Notes: generated from the sequence alone by a model not told the origin. A stretch of DNA of 64,000 bases from an uncultured Bacteroidota bacterium (GCA_902762805.1 CACWPQ010000010.1:1-64000); one strand, 5' to 3'. Shown: positions 24,980 to 33,176, numbered from the stretch's first letter. Made by a program: numbers and translations.

Positions 24980-25227
24980 AAATGTTAAAACACGCACAAC
25001 ATGCTGAATACTTGCACCTTACACACTGTCAGAACTCCGTGCAAAAAAATGCTCGGAAACCAGGGAAAGGGGCGATTTTTGCACATTTTCAAAGGGCTGA
25101 TTTTCAGCGGATAAAATGGACCCTCTTCTTCCTCTCTTCTACCATGCTTCGCCCGTGACAGGGAGGGAGGTGGGGACAATGGCGCCGGGCTGGAGAAAGT
25201 TTTTCCCCATGGGTAATAAAAAAGTTG
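24980..25227. other. Intergenic region with partial copy of a dispersed repeat
   Basis: No gene is supported. 25095-25142 holds a partial copy of the repeat seen at 48257, 53013 and 54995: GCTGATTTTCAGCGG and CCCTCTTCTTCCTCTC on the plus strand. The hairpin part is not present. Confidence 0.5.
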
Positions 25228-25235
25228 TATTTTTG
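25228..25235 (+). promoter_or_regulatory. -7 element of the radical SAM gene
   Basis: TATTTTTG, 40 nt before the ATG at 25275. Confidence 0.5.
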
Positions 25236-25274
25236 CAGCATGATTGACGCACCGCATCAGGAAAAAAATTGTCA

Positions 25275-25889
25275 ATGGAGGCAATACCGTTCATAGGCAT
25301 CGACCGGCACCGGCTGGGGGTGGACGGCGTGGGGGTGACCACGCTGGCGGCTTTCCACGGCTGTCCGCTGCGCTGCAAATACTGCCTCAACCGACGCTGC
25401 CTGGAGCCGCCGGAGGGGTTGCAACGCTACACGCCACAGCAGCTCTACGACCACGTAGGCATCGACAACCTCTACTTCATCGCCACCGGGGGCGGAGTCT
25501 GCTTCGGGGGCGGCGAACCGCTGCTGCGCATCGACTTCATAGAGGCGTTCCGCGCCCTGTGCGGCAAGAGCTGGAACCTCACCGCCGAGACCTCGCTGCA
25601 GGTGAGTGCCGAGAGCGTGCGACGCGCCTGCGCGGTGGTGGGCGATTTTATCGTCGACATAAAAGAAAGCGACCCCGACATCTACCGCGCCTACACCGGC
25701 GGTGACGCCAGCCGTGCGTGGGACAACCTGCGGCTGCTACTCTCGCTCGTCGGGCCGGAGCACGTCACCGTCCGCGTCCCCCTCATCCCCTCCTTCAACT
25801 GCGAGGCCGATACCGACCGCACCGCCGACCGCCTCGCCGCCCTCGGCGTCACCCGCCTCGACCGCTTCACCTACCGCGTACAACAATAA
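25275..25889 (+). CDS. Small radical SAM protein (activating-enzyme-like)
   Basis: 204 residues from the first ATG. The radical SAM cluster motif is CPLRCKYC (Cx3Cx2C), preceded by VTTLAAFHG. GGGVCFGGGEPLL is the SAM-binding GGE region, ETSLQVSAE and VDIKESD are typical of pyruvate formate-lyase-activase relatives. The protein is shorter than a standard activase and no glycyl-radical enzyme is visible nearby, so the target is unknown. It may end early at the C-terminal side, but the frame is intact. Confidence 0.88.
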   Translation: MEAIPFIGIDRHRLGVDGVGVTTLAAFHGCPLRCKYCLNRRCLEPPEGLQRYTPQQLYDHVGIDNLYFIATGGGVCFGGGEPLLRIDFIEAFRALCGKSWNLTAETSLQVSAESVRRACAVVGDFIVDIKESDPDIYRAYTGGDASRAWDNLRLLLSLVGPEHVTVRVPLIPSFNCEADTDRTADRLAALGVTRLDRFTYRVQQ

Positions 25890-25922
25890 TAAATATAACG
25901 TCGTTATCAAATATGACTTAAG

Positions 25923-26018
25923 GGTCGGCCTAGCGGCCTCAAAATTGCAAGAAAATTGACCAAAAAAATTTTTTATAATTTTAAAGTGAATTTTCCTGTA
26001 ATTTTGAGCGCAGCGACC
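25923..26018 (+). repeat. Long-hairpin element R1
   Basis: 96 bp. Outer arms GGTCG/CGACC and CTCAAAATT/AATTTTGAG, extended by GCAAGAAAATT pairing with AATTTTCCTGT. A small inner hairpin GGCC-TAGC-GGCC sits at the 5' end. Same orientation as R2 and R3. Confidence 0.85.
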
Positions 26019-26048
26019 TAAAACAAATAAAACAAATTATGACATATT

Positions 26049-26146
26049 GGTCGGCCTTACGACCTCAAAATTATATGAAAATTGAATCAGAAAATTTTTA
26101 AATAATTTTATAATCTAATTTTTCTATAATTTTGAGCGCAGCGACC
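26049..26146 (+). repeat. Long-hairpin element R2
   Basis: 98 bp, same ends as R1 and 30 bp downstream of it. The stem changes jointly on both arms compared with R1 (ATATGAAAATT with AATTTTTCTAT). It ends 16 nt before the GxxExxY start codon, so it also forms the gene's leader. Confidence 0.85.
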
Positions 26147-26162
26147 TAAAAAACATAGAAAC

Positions 26163-26588
26163 ATGAACCTAATAGAAGAACACAACAAACGGTATGCGTT
26201 TTTCCATGAGATAACCGGAGAAGCCATGCGTGTCCATCGGAAATACCATTCCGGCTTGTTAGAATCGGCCTACGAGGCAGCGCTGAAATATCTGTTGGAA
26301 CAGAGGGGATATAAGGTGGAACGGCAGGTGTATTTGCCGATGTATTGGGACGACGTGCAGCTAGACCAAACCTATCGCATGGACCTTGTAGTCAATGATG
26401 AAATAATACTTGAACTCAAGGCAGTGAAGTTTGTCGACAAAGAGCATCGGCGCCAGCTGTTCAACTATTTGCACCTAACCCACACCCGCCACGGAATGCT
26501 CATCAACTTTGGTGGGGAAAGCCTTTTTTCCGAGTGGTATGAACGCGACCCGGAGACTGGCGAAATAGACAAGGTGAAACTAATATAG
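26163..26588 (+). CDS. GxxExxY-family protein (PD-(D/E)XK nuclease-like)
   Basis: 141 residues. The family signature is GLLESAY (Gly31, Glu34, Tyr37). A nuclease-like core follows: Asp74 in YRMDLVV, then Glu84 and Lys86 in ILELKAV, and QLFNYLHLT with the downstream Gln/Tyr helix. This matches the PD-(D/E)XK superfamily. The biological role of GxxExxY proteins is not established. The gene is bracketed at 16 and 8 nt by the long-hairpin repeats R2 and R3, with R1 in tandem upstream. This suggests a mobile or repeat-processing unit; that is inference. No promoter outside the repeats could be recognised. Confidence 0.9.
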   Translation: MNLIEEHNKRYAFFHEITGEAMRVHRKYHSGLLESAYEAALKYLLEQRGYKVERQVYLPMYWDDVQLDQTYRMDLVVNDEIILELKAVKFVDKEHRRQLFNYLHLTHTRHGMLINFGGESLFSEWYERDPETGEIDKVKLI

Positions 26589-26596
26589 GCTGCATG

Positions 26597-26694
26597 GGTC
26601 GGCCTAGCGGCCTCAAAATTGTAAGAGAATTGAACCAAAAAATTATAATATAATTTTATAATCTATTTTTTCTATAATTTTGAGCGCAGCGACC
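26597..26694 (+). repeat. Long-hairpin element R3
   Basis: 98 bp, same orientation and ends as R1 and R2, starting 8 nt after the GxxExxY stop. Arm sequence GTAAGAGAATT against AATCTATTTTTTCTAT keeps most of the pairing. Confidence 0.85.
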
Positions 26695-26737
26695 TAATAT
26701 GCAATAAATTCAGCATAACCGCGTTATTATCATCGCT

Positions 26738-28027
26738 ATGACACACGGGAAGAACATCTGCAACCAGTTGAAGGAGGTCCGCAAGCGCATTGCGGAGGAA
26801 AATGACATACCTCTGGAGATAGAGGAGTGCAGCTACAAGGGCGAATGCCGCGGCACCTGTCCGCGCTGCGAGGCCGAGGTGCGCTACCTGGAGAACGCCC
26901 TGGCCGACCGCCTGCGGCTGGGCAAGGTGGCCACCGTCGCCGGCCTCGCGCTGGGTCTCGCCGCCACCGCACAGGCGCAGGCTCCGCAGACCAACACGGT
27001 GCCGTTGCAGGATACCTTCCATGCCCACAAGGCTGAATGTCTGGGTACCCTGAAAGGCATGGTGTTCGATATTAAGACCAACGAACCCCTGCCGTTCTGC
27101 AATGTTGTCTTGAGGCAAGACGGGAAGCAGATACTAGTAGGAACAACCGACTTCGACGGACGATATACCCTCAAGCCGATACCCTTCGGCGACTACACAT
27201 TGTGCATCAAAGCGCCTGAGAGGAAACAACCATTCGAGCAAGGGATTACCGTCAACAAGACGGGTTTCACCATGATGGATGTCGGTATGGATTTGGACAG
27301 CGCCTTCATCATCGATGGAGAAAAGAGGCCTGTGATTGACATAGGGATGCCTACTACTGTGGAGGAGATAATCGAGCAAATGACGCCAGGTGGGAAGGTG
27401 AATGTGCCCAGAGATGCCCTGGGCGAGATACAGGTGAAACTCCCCGGCACGCCGGCCAGCCAGCCCACTCCCAAGGAGCAGCCCGCCTTCTATGAGGACA
27501 AAGAGCAACGGGGTGTACGGGTGAAAGTGCTCTCCATTGCGGCGCTAGCACTGGGGATGGCCGCCAGCACTGTGCAGGCCTCCGAGACCTATCCTGCCGT
27601 GCTGCCCGAGGTGATGCCTATCGTCAAGGAGGCGGTGCATGTGGCCGACAGCGTCACGATAAGAGGCACAATAGTAGACTCCAAAACGAACGAGCCGCTA
27701 CCGTTTGTCAATGTCATCATCACCGACAGCAACGGCACGGTAACCGGCACTGCGACCGACTTTGACGGCAACTTTGCCGTGAAGGTGGCCAAGGGTAGTT
27801 ACACCATCACGTTCTCTTCTCTCGGTTATGCCAAATACGTGATGCTGGAGGACAAATACCAAAAGAACTGTACGCTGCCGCCCATCAAACTAGAGGGCAC
27901 GGCGACCTTGCTGGGCGAGATGGATATTATGAAATACGACCCTTATCATCATCCGGTCATTGAAATAGACCCCTACGGATCGTCGCAATACTTGGAGCGT
28001 GAGGGTGTGAAGGTCATCGTCCGTTAG
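26738..28027 (+). CDS. Duplicated CarboxypepD_reg-like membrane protein with N-terminal Cys motif
   Basis: 429 residues. The N-terminus is a soluble Cys-rich segment, CSYKGECRGTCPRCEAE (Cys31, 37, 41, 44), seen ahead of membrane anchors in Bacteroidetes proteins. A hydrophobic segment follows (about 63-80). A carboxypeptidase regulatory-like beta-sandwich lies at about 103-165 (GTLKGMVFDIKTNEPLPFCN). The pattern then repeats: a second hydrophobic segment near 265-282 and a second domain at 300-375 (IRGTIVDSKTNEPLPFVN). This domain is the usual plug-preceding module of TonB-dependent receptors, but no receptor is attached. An envelope role is inferred. Confidence 0.8.
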   Translation: MTHGKNICNQLKEVRKRIAEENDIPLEIEECSYKGECRGTCPRCEAEVRYLENALADRLRLGKVATVAGLALGLAATAQAQAPQTNTVPLQDTFHAHKAECLGTLKGMVFDIKTNEPLPFCNVVLRQDGKQILVGTTDFDGRYTLKPIPFGDYTLCIKAPERKQPFEQGITVNKTGFTMMDVGMDLDSAFIIDGEKRPVIDIGMPTTVEEIIEQMTPGGKVNVPRDALGEIQVKLPGTPASQPTPKEQPAFYEDKEQRGVRVKVLSIAALALGMAASTVQASETYPAVLPEVMPIVKEAVHVADSVTIRGTIVDSKTNEPLPFVNVIITDSNGTVTGTATDFDGNFAVKVAKGSYTITFSSLGYAKYVMLEDKYQKNCTLPPIKLEGTATLLGEMDIMKYDPYHHPVIEIDPYGSSQYLEREGVKVIVR

Positions 28028-28039
28028 CAACCTTTTGAA

Positions 28040-28084
28040 ACACAAAGGAAGGGCAATCCCATACGGGTTGCCCTTCCTTTGTGT
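28040..28084. terminator. Bidirectional terminator between the CarboxypepD_reg gene and tsf
   Basis: A perfect 17-bp stem, ACACAAAGGAAGGGCAA and its complement, with an 11-nt loop between two convergent genes. Confidence 0.85.
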
Positions 28085-28098
28085 ATGTACCGTTTGGC

Positions 28099-29085
28099 TT
28101 AGGCGCCGAGTTCGAGGCGCTTGAAGCCGGTGCACTTGAGGTCCTTGTCGGCCTTGGCGATGAAGTCTTTGACCTTCACCTTGCTCTCCATGATGTACTC
28201 CTGCTCCATGAGGGTGTTCTCCTGGAAGTACTTGTTGAGGCGGCCGTTGGCAATCTGGTTGATCTGCTGCTCGCTGAGCTGGGCGACCTTCTCGGCAGCG
28301 ACCTGCTCTTTAATCTGGCGGGCCTGGTTGACCTGCTCCTCGGTGATCCAGCCTTTGCCCATGTTGGAGGCCATGTGCTCCTCGCTGTCGACGTGGGCGG
28401 GGTTGATGCCGGCCTTCTTGAGGGCGGCGTCGACGGCTTTGCCGATGAGCTCTTCCTTGGTCTTCTCGATGGCGACGCGGAGCTCCTGGTCTTTGACCTC
28501 CTGGGGCACGCTGTCGGCGTCGAGGGCGACGGGGCGCATGGCGACGACCTGCATGGCGATATTGTGGCCTACCTCGTCGAAGCCTTCCTTGTTGAAGCCG
28601 ACGACGGCACCCATGCGGTTGCCGGGGTGGACGTAGGAGTAGACCTTGGCGGCCTCGATGGCTTCGAAGTGGGCGAGCTCAATCTTCTCGCCGATTTTGG
28701 CGACCTGGTCGGTGATATTGTCGGAGACCTTGCGGCCGTCGAGTTCCATGTCGAGGACCTGTTCCTTGGTGGTGAGGTGCTTGGCCATGGCGGCGTCGAG
28801 GATGGAGGTGGTGAACTTGATGAAGTCGGCGTTGTTGGCGACGAAGTCGGTCTCGCAGGAGACCATGATGAGGGCGCCGTAGTTGCCGGTGGTCTTGGCG
28901 AGGACGCAGCCTTCGTTGGCGTCGCGGTCGGCGCGTTTGGCGGCCATTTTCTGGCCTTTCTGACGCAGCAGCTCGATGGCTTTCTGCATGTCGCCGTCGG
29001 TCTCGACGAGGGCTTTCTTGCAGTCCATCATGCCGACGCCGGTGAGTTTGCGGAGCTCGTTAACCTGTGAAGCGGTAATTGCCAT
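28099..29085 (-). CDS. tsf: Elongation factor Ts
   Basis: 328 residues. Opens AITASQVNELRKLTGVGMMDCKKAL, the conserved N-terminal domain that contacts EF-Tu, followed by AAKRADRDANEG and TDFVA(N)N. It catalyses GDP release from EF-Tu. The length is that of the long Bacteroidetes form with an extended coiled region. Last gene of the rplM-rpsI-rpsB-tsf group, 164 bp after rpsB. Confidence 0.98.
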   Translation of the reverse strand: MAITASQVNELRKLTGVGMMDCKKALVETDGDMQKAIELLRQKGQKMAAKRADRDANEGCVLAKTTGNYGALIMVSCETDFVANNADFIKFTTSILDAAMAKHLTTKEQVLDMELDGRKVSDNITDQVAKIGEKIELAHFEAIEAAKVYSYVHPGNRMGAVVGFNKEGFDEVGHNIAMQVVAMRPVALDADSVPQEVKDQELRVAIEKTKEELIGKAVDAALKKAGINPAHVDSEEHMASNMGKGWITEEQVNQARQIKEQVAAEKVAQLSEQQINQIANGRLNKYFQENTLMEQEYIMESKVKVKDFIAKADKDLKCTGFKRLELGA

Positions 29086-29130
29086 ATTGTTGTTCCTTTC
29101 TGTTGTTTTTGATGTTAATGATTGTTTGTG

Positions 29131-29225
29131 TCGCCCCTGCGGGGCTCGGCAAGGATGGTGTTTGACAAACGGGGGTTTCGCTACGCTCCACCCCCGCCTA
29201 TACTCTGTCGCCCCTACGGGGCTTG
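29131..29225. repeat. Short GC-rich palindromes between rpsB and tsf
   Basis: Two copies of GTCGCCCCTnCGGGGCT (29131-29147 and 29209-29225) flank ACGGGGGT/ACCCCCG arms around TTCGCTACGCTCC. These look like small dispersed elements rather than regulatory hairpins. Confidence 0.5.
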
Positions 29226-29249
29226 TCTTGCCTGTTTGTTGATGTTGCC

Positions 29250-30104
29250 TTATTCAGCCTTGGGGGCTTCAGCCTCGGCCTGGGGCACTTCAGCCTTGGG
29301 GGCTTCGGCCTTGGGCTCGGAGGTGCGGGGACGGCGGGCGCGGGTCTTGCGCTCGGCGGGGGCTTCGGCGGCATCGGCGGCGGGAGCCTCGTCCTCGGCC
29401 TGGGCGTCCTTGTCGAGCATGCGCTCGTTGAGACCTTCCTGGATGGCTTCGCACATGTGCTTGAGGATGGCGGCTATCGACTTGGAGGCATCATCGTTAG
29501 CGGGGATGGGGAAGTCGATAAGCTCGGGGTTGGTGTTGGTGTCGACGAGTGCGAAGGTGGGGATGTTGAGGCGGCGTGCTTCGGCGACGGCGATGTGCTC
29601 TTTGTTGATGTCGATGACAAAGAGGGCGCTGGGCAGACGGGTGAGGTCGGCGATGGAGCCGAGGTTCTTGTCGAGCTTGGCGCGCTCGCGCTGCACCTGG
29701 AGGCGCTCACGCTTGGAGATATTGTTGAAATCCTTGTCGTGCATCAGGGCATCGAGGCTGTTCATCTTCTTGACGGCCTTGCGGATGGTCTGGAAGTTGG
29801 TGAGCATGCCGCCGGGCCAACGCTCGGTAACGAAGGGCATGTCGACGGTCTTGGCCATCTCGGCGACCACTTCCTTGGCCTGCTTCTTGGTGGCGACGAA
29901 GAGGACTTTCTTGCCGGAGCGAGCCATCTGCTTGAGGGCAGCGGCGGCCTCGTCGGCCTTGGCGATGGTCTTCTGGAGGTCGATGACGTGGATGCCGTTG
30001 TGCTCCTTGAAGATATAGGGAGCCATTTTGGGGTTCCATTTGCGTTTGAGGTGGCCGAAGTGGCAACCAGCCTCGAGGAGGTCTTCGAATTTGAGTTCGT
30101 TCAT
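29250..30104 (-). CDS. rpsB: 30S ribosomal protein S2
   Basis: 284 residues from MNELKFEDLLEAGCHFGH, the canonical S2 opening. RWPGGMLTNFQTIRKAVKKM and PSALFVIDINKEHIAVAEARRLNIP are conserved. The C-terminus beyond about residue 225 is a long Ala/Glu/Pro-rich tail ending in near-repeats PKAEAPKAEVPQAEAEAPK, longer than in standard S2 and probably disordered. It is required for ribosome subunit function and S1 recruitment. Confidence 0.98.
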   Translation of the reverse strand: MNELKFEDLLEAGCHFGHLKRKWNPKMAPYIFKEHNGIHVIDLQKTIAKADEAAAALKQMARSGKKVLFVATKKQAKEVVAEMAKTVDMPFVTERWPGGMLTNFQTIRKAVKKMNSLDALMHDKDFNNISKRERLQVQRERAKLDKNLGSIADLTRLPSALFVIDINKEHIAVAEARRLNIPTFALVDTNTNPELIDFPIPANDDASKSIAAILKHMCEAIQEGLNERMLDKDAQAEDEAPAADAAEAPAERKTRARRPRTSEPKAEAPKAEVPQAEAEAPKAE

Positions 30105-30247
30105 TGTGTTTACTTTCCTTTTTGTTTTTTTACTTTCTGTGCCAACCGTCAGGCAGTCCTTTGGGTTGTATTTAGCGGCTGTCCTATGCAGCGCACTGTG
30201 GCAATACAACGGAGCATCCTGACAGTTTGGATACTAAACTTTCTAGA

Positions 30248-30637
30248 CTAACGCTTGCTGAACTGGAAGCGTTTGCGGGCCTTGGGCTGACCGGGTTTCT
30301 TACGCTCGACCATACGGGGGTCGCGCATGAGGAAGCCTTCCTTTTTGAGGGCGGGGCGGTCTTCGATGTTGTTCTCGCAGAGGGCGCGGGCGATGGCCAT
30401 GCGGAGTGCCTGAGCCTGGCCGGTGATGCCGCCACCGTCGAGGTTGGCCTTGACATCCCATTTGCCTTCGGCGTCAGCGACGGCGAAAGCCTGGCCGACG
30501 ATGTACTGCAGCGGGCCGGTGGGGAAGTATTCCTTATAGTCGCGGCCGTTGACCTTGATGTCGCCATTGCCGGGGGTCATGTAGATGCGGGCGACGGCGG
30601 TCTTTCTTCTACCAATGGTGTTGATTACTTCTGCCAT
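30248..30637 (-). CDS. rpsI: 30S ribosomal protein S9
   Basis: 129 residues. TIGRRKTAVARIYMTPGNGDIKVN at the N-terminus, GGGITGQAQALRMAIARAL in the centre and the basic tail KKPGQPKARKRFQFSKR, which reaches the P-site tRNA. It follows rplM by 9 bp on the same strand. Confidence 0.99.
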   Translation of the reverse strand: MAEVINTIGRRKTAVARIYMTPGNGDIKVNGRDYKEYFPTGPLQYIVGQAFAVADAEGKWDVKANLDGGGITGQAQALRMAIARALCENNIEDRPALKKEGFLMRDPRMVERKKPGQPKARKRFQFSKR

Positions 30638-30646
30638 ATCTTTTTA

Positions 30647-31102
30647 CTATCTGACTTCGTTAATATTGATGGCTTTGGGGTTCTGGCCCTGATGTGGGTG
30701 CTCGCTACCGGCGTAGACGTGGAGGTTGCGGTAGAGCTGGGCGCCGAGGCGGTTTTTGGGGAGCATGCCGCGGATGGCGTGCTCGAGGATGCGCTCGGGG
30801 AAGGTGGCGCGGACCTTGGCGGGGTTGGTTTCGCGCTGGCCGCCGGGGTAGCCGGTGTAGCGCTGGTAGACCTTGTCGGTCTCTTTCTTGCCGGTGAAGA
30901 CGCACTTTTCGGCGTTGATGATGATGACGTTGTCGCCGCAGTCGACATGGGGGGTGAAGCAGGGCTTGGTCTTGCCACGCAGGATGTTGGCCACGCGGGT
31001 GGCGAGACGGCCCACGGTCTGTCCTTCGGCGTCGACCAGGACCCACTCTTTGGTGACGGTCTTCGAGTTGGCCGATACGGTTTTGTAGCTCAGTGTGCTC
31101 AT
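30647..31102 (-). CDS. rplM: 50S ribosomal protein L13
   Basis: 151 residues. KEWVLVDAEGQTVGRLATRVANILRGK, HVDCGDNVIIINAEK and HPHQGQNPKAININ are typical L13 segments. First gene of the ribosomal group. A promoter at about 31270-31290 leaves a roughly 160-nt leader with a possible regulatory hairpin. Confidence 0.99.
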   Translation of the reverse strand: MSTLSYKTVSANSKTVTKEWVLVDAEGQTVGRLATRVANILRGKTKPCFTPHVDCGDNVIIINAEKCVFTGKKETDKVYQRYTGYPGGQRETNPAKVRATFPERILEHAIRGMLPKNRLGAQLYRNLHVYAGSEHPHQGQNPKAININEVR

Positions 31103-31214
31103 TTTTTTATTTTACTAACGATGATGTTTTTCTGTTCCGTTGTTCATAATTTCTCTAGAATGATGCACATTTCGGCCGCCGACGGATAGTTGGCCTACAT
31201 GCTTACCAATCTGA

Positions 31215-31253
31215 TGCACAGGCATTTGGACGGGTAAACCAAATGCGGATGCA
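31215..31253 (-). promoter_or_regulatory. Candidate structured leader of rplM-rpsI
   Basis: GCATTTGG (minus) pairs with CCAAATGC, and outer TGCA pairs with TGCA across a 3-nt internal loop. It lies between the promoter and the rplM ATG. A ribosomal-protein leader is possible; evidence is limited to pairing in one sequence. Confidence 0.4.
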
Positions 31254-31269
31254 CCATTTTTAGAGAGTG

Positions 31270-31277
31270 CAAAGTTA
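31270..31277 (-). promoter_or_regulatory. -7 element of the rplM transcript
   Basis: TAACTTTG on the minus strand, with TTTTGTCGG about 20 nt upstream as -33. Confidence 0.6.
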
Positions 31278-31337
31278 CGAACATTTTTCCAACCGACAAA
31301 ATTTATTTCATAATTTTTCCAAAAACGGGTGCCGGAG

Positions 31338-31381
31338 GGTTGGGGTTCGGTAGGGGAACGGTAGGGGAATGGTAGGGGAAT
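31338..31381. repeat. Tandem array, four 11-bp units (GGTAGGGGAAY)
   Basis: GGTTGGGGTTC, GGTAGGGGAAC, GGTAGGGGAAT, GGTAGGGGAAT without spacers. It lies between the ribD 3' end and the rplM promoter. The unit recurs, inverted, in the array at 44676 and again near 60570. Confidence 0.9.
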
Positions 31382-31441
31382 TGTTCGGCCCTTTCCCATT
31401 ATTACCCATCGATGGGAAATGGTGGATACTTTTTTTCGAGG

Positions 31442-32404
31442 TCAGAACCACTGCACCGGCGCATCATCCTGGAGGACAGGCGCTTGCAGGCCGCTGCCGA
31501 GGTGCCGGGGGCTGCGGAGGATGCGGATTTCGTCGTAGAGGCCGGCGGCGAGGAAGGCGTCGAGCACCTGGCGGCCGCCTTCGACGATGACGCTCTGCAG
31601 TTTGCGCTCGTGGAGTTCGCGGAGCACGTCGGGGATGGTCTGGCAGCGGAGGTGCAGCCAGTGGGGTGGCACGTCGGTGAGGCGTCCCCTTCTGTCCAGC
31701 ACGACGGGTTGGGGCTGGGGCCCGAGGCAGTGGCGAGCGGTGAGGGAGGGGCAGTCGAGGAGGTAGGTGTCGCTGCCGACGAGGATGGCGGCTTCTTCGG
31801 TGCGCCAGCGGTGGTTGAGGCGGTTCTGCGCTGGGGTGCTGAGCCAATATTTTAGGTTGGAGCGCGGAGGTTTGAGGTCGGGCGCCAGGAATCCGTCGGC
31901 GCTCTGGGCCCATTTTAATATAATGTAGGGGCGCCGCTTTTCGATGAAGGTGAAGAAGCGGCGGTTGAGGCGGCGCCCTTCGGTTTCGAGGAGGTGCCGT
32001 GTGACTTCGATGCCGGCGGCTTCGAGTTTGCGGAAGCCGTTGCCGCTGACGAGGGGGTTGGGGTCGTCGTTGCAGCAGACGACGCGGCTGATGCGGCGCT
32101 CGACGATGAGGTCGGCGCAGGGGGGGGTGAGGCCATGGTGGGAGCAGGGCTCGAGGTTGACGTATAGTGTGAGGGCGGAGGGAGATAGTTCTGACCTCCG
32201 ACATCCTGCCTCCAACCTAAGCAAGGCGTTGCGCTCGGCGTGGTTGTGGCCGTATTCCTGGTGATAGCCTTCGCTGAGGATGCGACCGTCGCTGCCGACC
32301 ACCACGCAGCCCACCAACGGGTTGGGGCGAGTGCGTCCCAACCCGTTGGTGGCCAGCTGAAAACAGCGGCGCATGTAGGAGATATCCAGCTCTCGTTGCG
32401 TCAT
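31442..32404 (-). CDS. ribD: Bifunctional riboflavin biosynthesis deaminase/reductase
   Basis: 320 residues. The deaminase half shows PNPLVGCVVV, HAERNALL (zinc His, catalytic Glu) and LEPCSHHGLTPPC (zinc Cys). The reductase half has LKWAQSADG, a WRTEEAAILVGSDTYLLDCPSLTAR segment and VIVEGGRQVLDAFL. It carries out the second and third steps of riboflavin synthesis. The first ATG, at 32404, is preferred over a GTG at 32419. Between HAERNALL and LYVNLEPC lies RLEAGCRRSELSPS, longer than in relatives (32189-32220), apparently an in-frame insert. Confidence 0.96.
   Translation of the reverse strand: MTQRELDISYMRRCFQLATNGLGRTRPNPLVGCVVVGSDGRILSEGYHQEYGHNHAERNALLRLEAGCRRSELSPSALTLYVNLEPCSHHGLTPPCADLIVERRISRVVCCNDDPNPLVSGNGFRKLEAAGIEVTRHLLETEGRRLNRRFFTFIEKRRPYIILKWAQSADGFLAPDLKPPRSNLKYWLSTPAQNRLNHRWRTEEAAILVGSDTYLLDCPSLTARHCLGPQPQPVVLDRRGRLTDVPPHWLHLRCQTIPDVLRELHERKLQSVIVEGGRQVLDAFLAAGLYDEIRILRSPRHLGSGLQAPVLQDDAPVQWF
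32189..32220. repeat. In-frame insert in ribD
   Basis: On the minus strand GGTTGGAGGCAGGATGTCGG resembles the GGAGGTC repeats in the SGNH linker (31-54). It splits two zinc-site motifs without changing frame. Confidence 0.5.
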
Positions 32405-32441
32405 CCCGATGGATTGCACGTGAACCAGTTTGCGCGGAGGA

Positions 32442-33176
32442 TTACTCGCTCAGGCGGCGGTATTTTTCCACCTCGGCTTCGGCCTTTTTGACCTCTTCGC
32501 GGGCTTCTTCGATTTTCTTTTGTGCGGGGCCTTTCTGGCCTTCGCGGTTCTTGATGCTGGCTTCGAGGTCCTTGATGTCCTTCTCGGCATCGGCGATTTT
32601 GGACTTGTAGCCTTCGATGTCCTTCTTTTTGGAGGCGATGCGGTCCTGGTCTTTCTTGATGTCCTTCTCGAGGTCGGCGAAGTCGCCTTCGGCGCTCTTG
32701 AGGGCTTTCTGGGCTTTCTCGAGGGCTTTCTGCATCTCTTCCATGCTCAGGCCGGCCTCATACTTGGCCACGTACTGGACGAAGGTCTCCATGAACTTGC
32801 GGACGTTGCCCTGGAGGGCTTCCTGGTTGCTGGTGAGGTCTTTGGGGATGACGCAGACGGTGAGTTCGGTGGCGCGGTTTTTCTTTTTGCCGGTCTCTTC
32901 GAGCTTGAAGTAGAAGTCGACCGGTTCGGCGGCGAGGTCGGCGAAGACCTGGTTGAGGCAGGCGGTGAAGGGTTTGGCCTTGGAGGTTTTGAGTTTGGCC
33001 TCTTTGAGGCGTTTTTCCATGGCCTTCTCGGTGATTTTCAGTTCCTTGTCGATGCTGACGGTGTAGCCGTTGGCGGTCATGTCGCCGATTTGGACTGGGG
33101 TGACCTGCACATTTTGGGCCATGAGGGCGCCGAAAAGCATCACGGCGGCGGCCAAGGATACAAGTTTTTTCATCAT
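32442..33176 (-). CDS. Secreted coiled-coil protein of unknown function
   Basis: 244 residues. A signal peptide (MMKKLVSLAAAVMLFGALMAQ) is followed by about 100 residues of unrecognised mixed structure. Then a long Lys/Glu/Asp/Ala-rich coiled coil runs from about 145 to the end, with heptad-like spacing (ALEKAQKALKSAEGDFADLE). It probably lives in the periplasm as a fibrous or scaffold protein. I do not recognise a named family. It shares strand and close spacing (37 bp) with ribD. The second ATG at 33173 is an equal start candidate. Confidence 0.8.
   Translation of the reverse strand: MMKKLVSLAAAVMLFGALMAQNVQVTPVQIGDMTANGYTVSIDKELKITEKAMEKRLKEAKLKTSKAKPFTACLNQVFADLAAEPVDFYFKLEETGKKKNRATELTVCVIPKDLTSNQEALQGNVRKFMETFVQYVAKYEAGLSMEEMQKALEKAQKALKSAEGDFADLEKDIKKDQDRIASKKKDIEGYKSKIADAEKDIKDLEASIKNREGQKGPAQKKIEEAREEVKKAEAEVEKYRRLSE

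Noticed and set aside
29131-29225. Ribosomal-protein leader between rpsB and tsf
   Set aside because: The palindromes look like generic GC-rich dispersed elements and one hairpin reads TTCGCTACGCTCC-loop style seen in repeats; no evidence for regulation.
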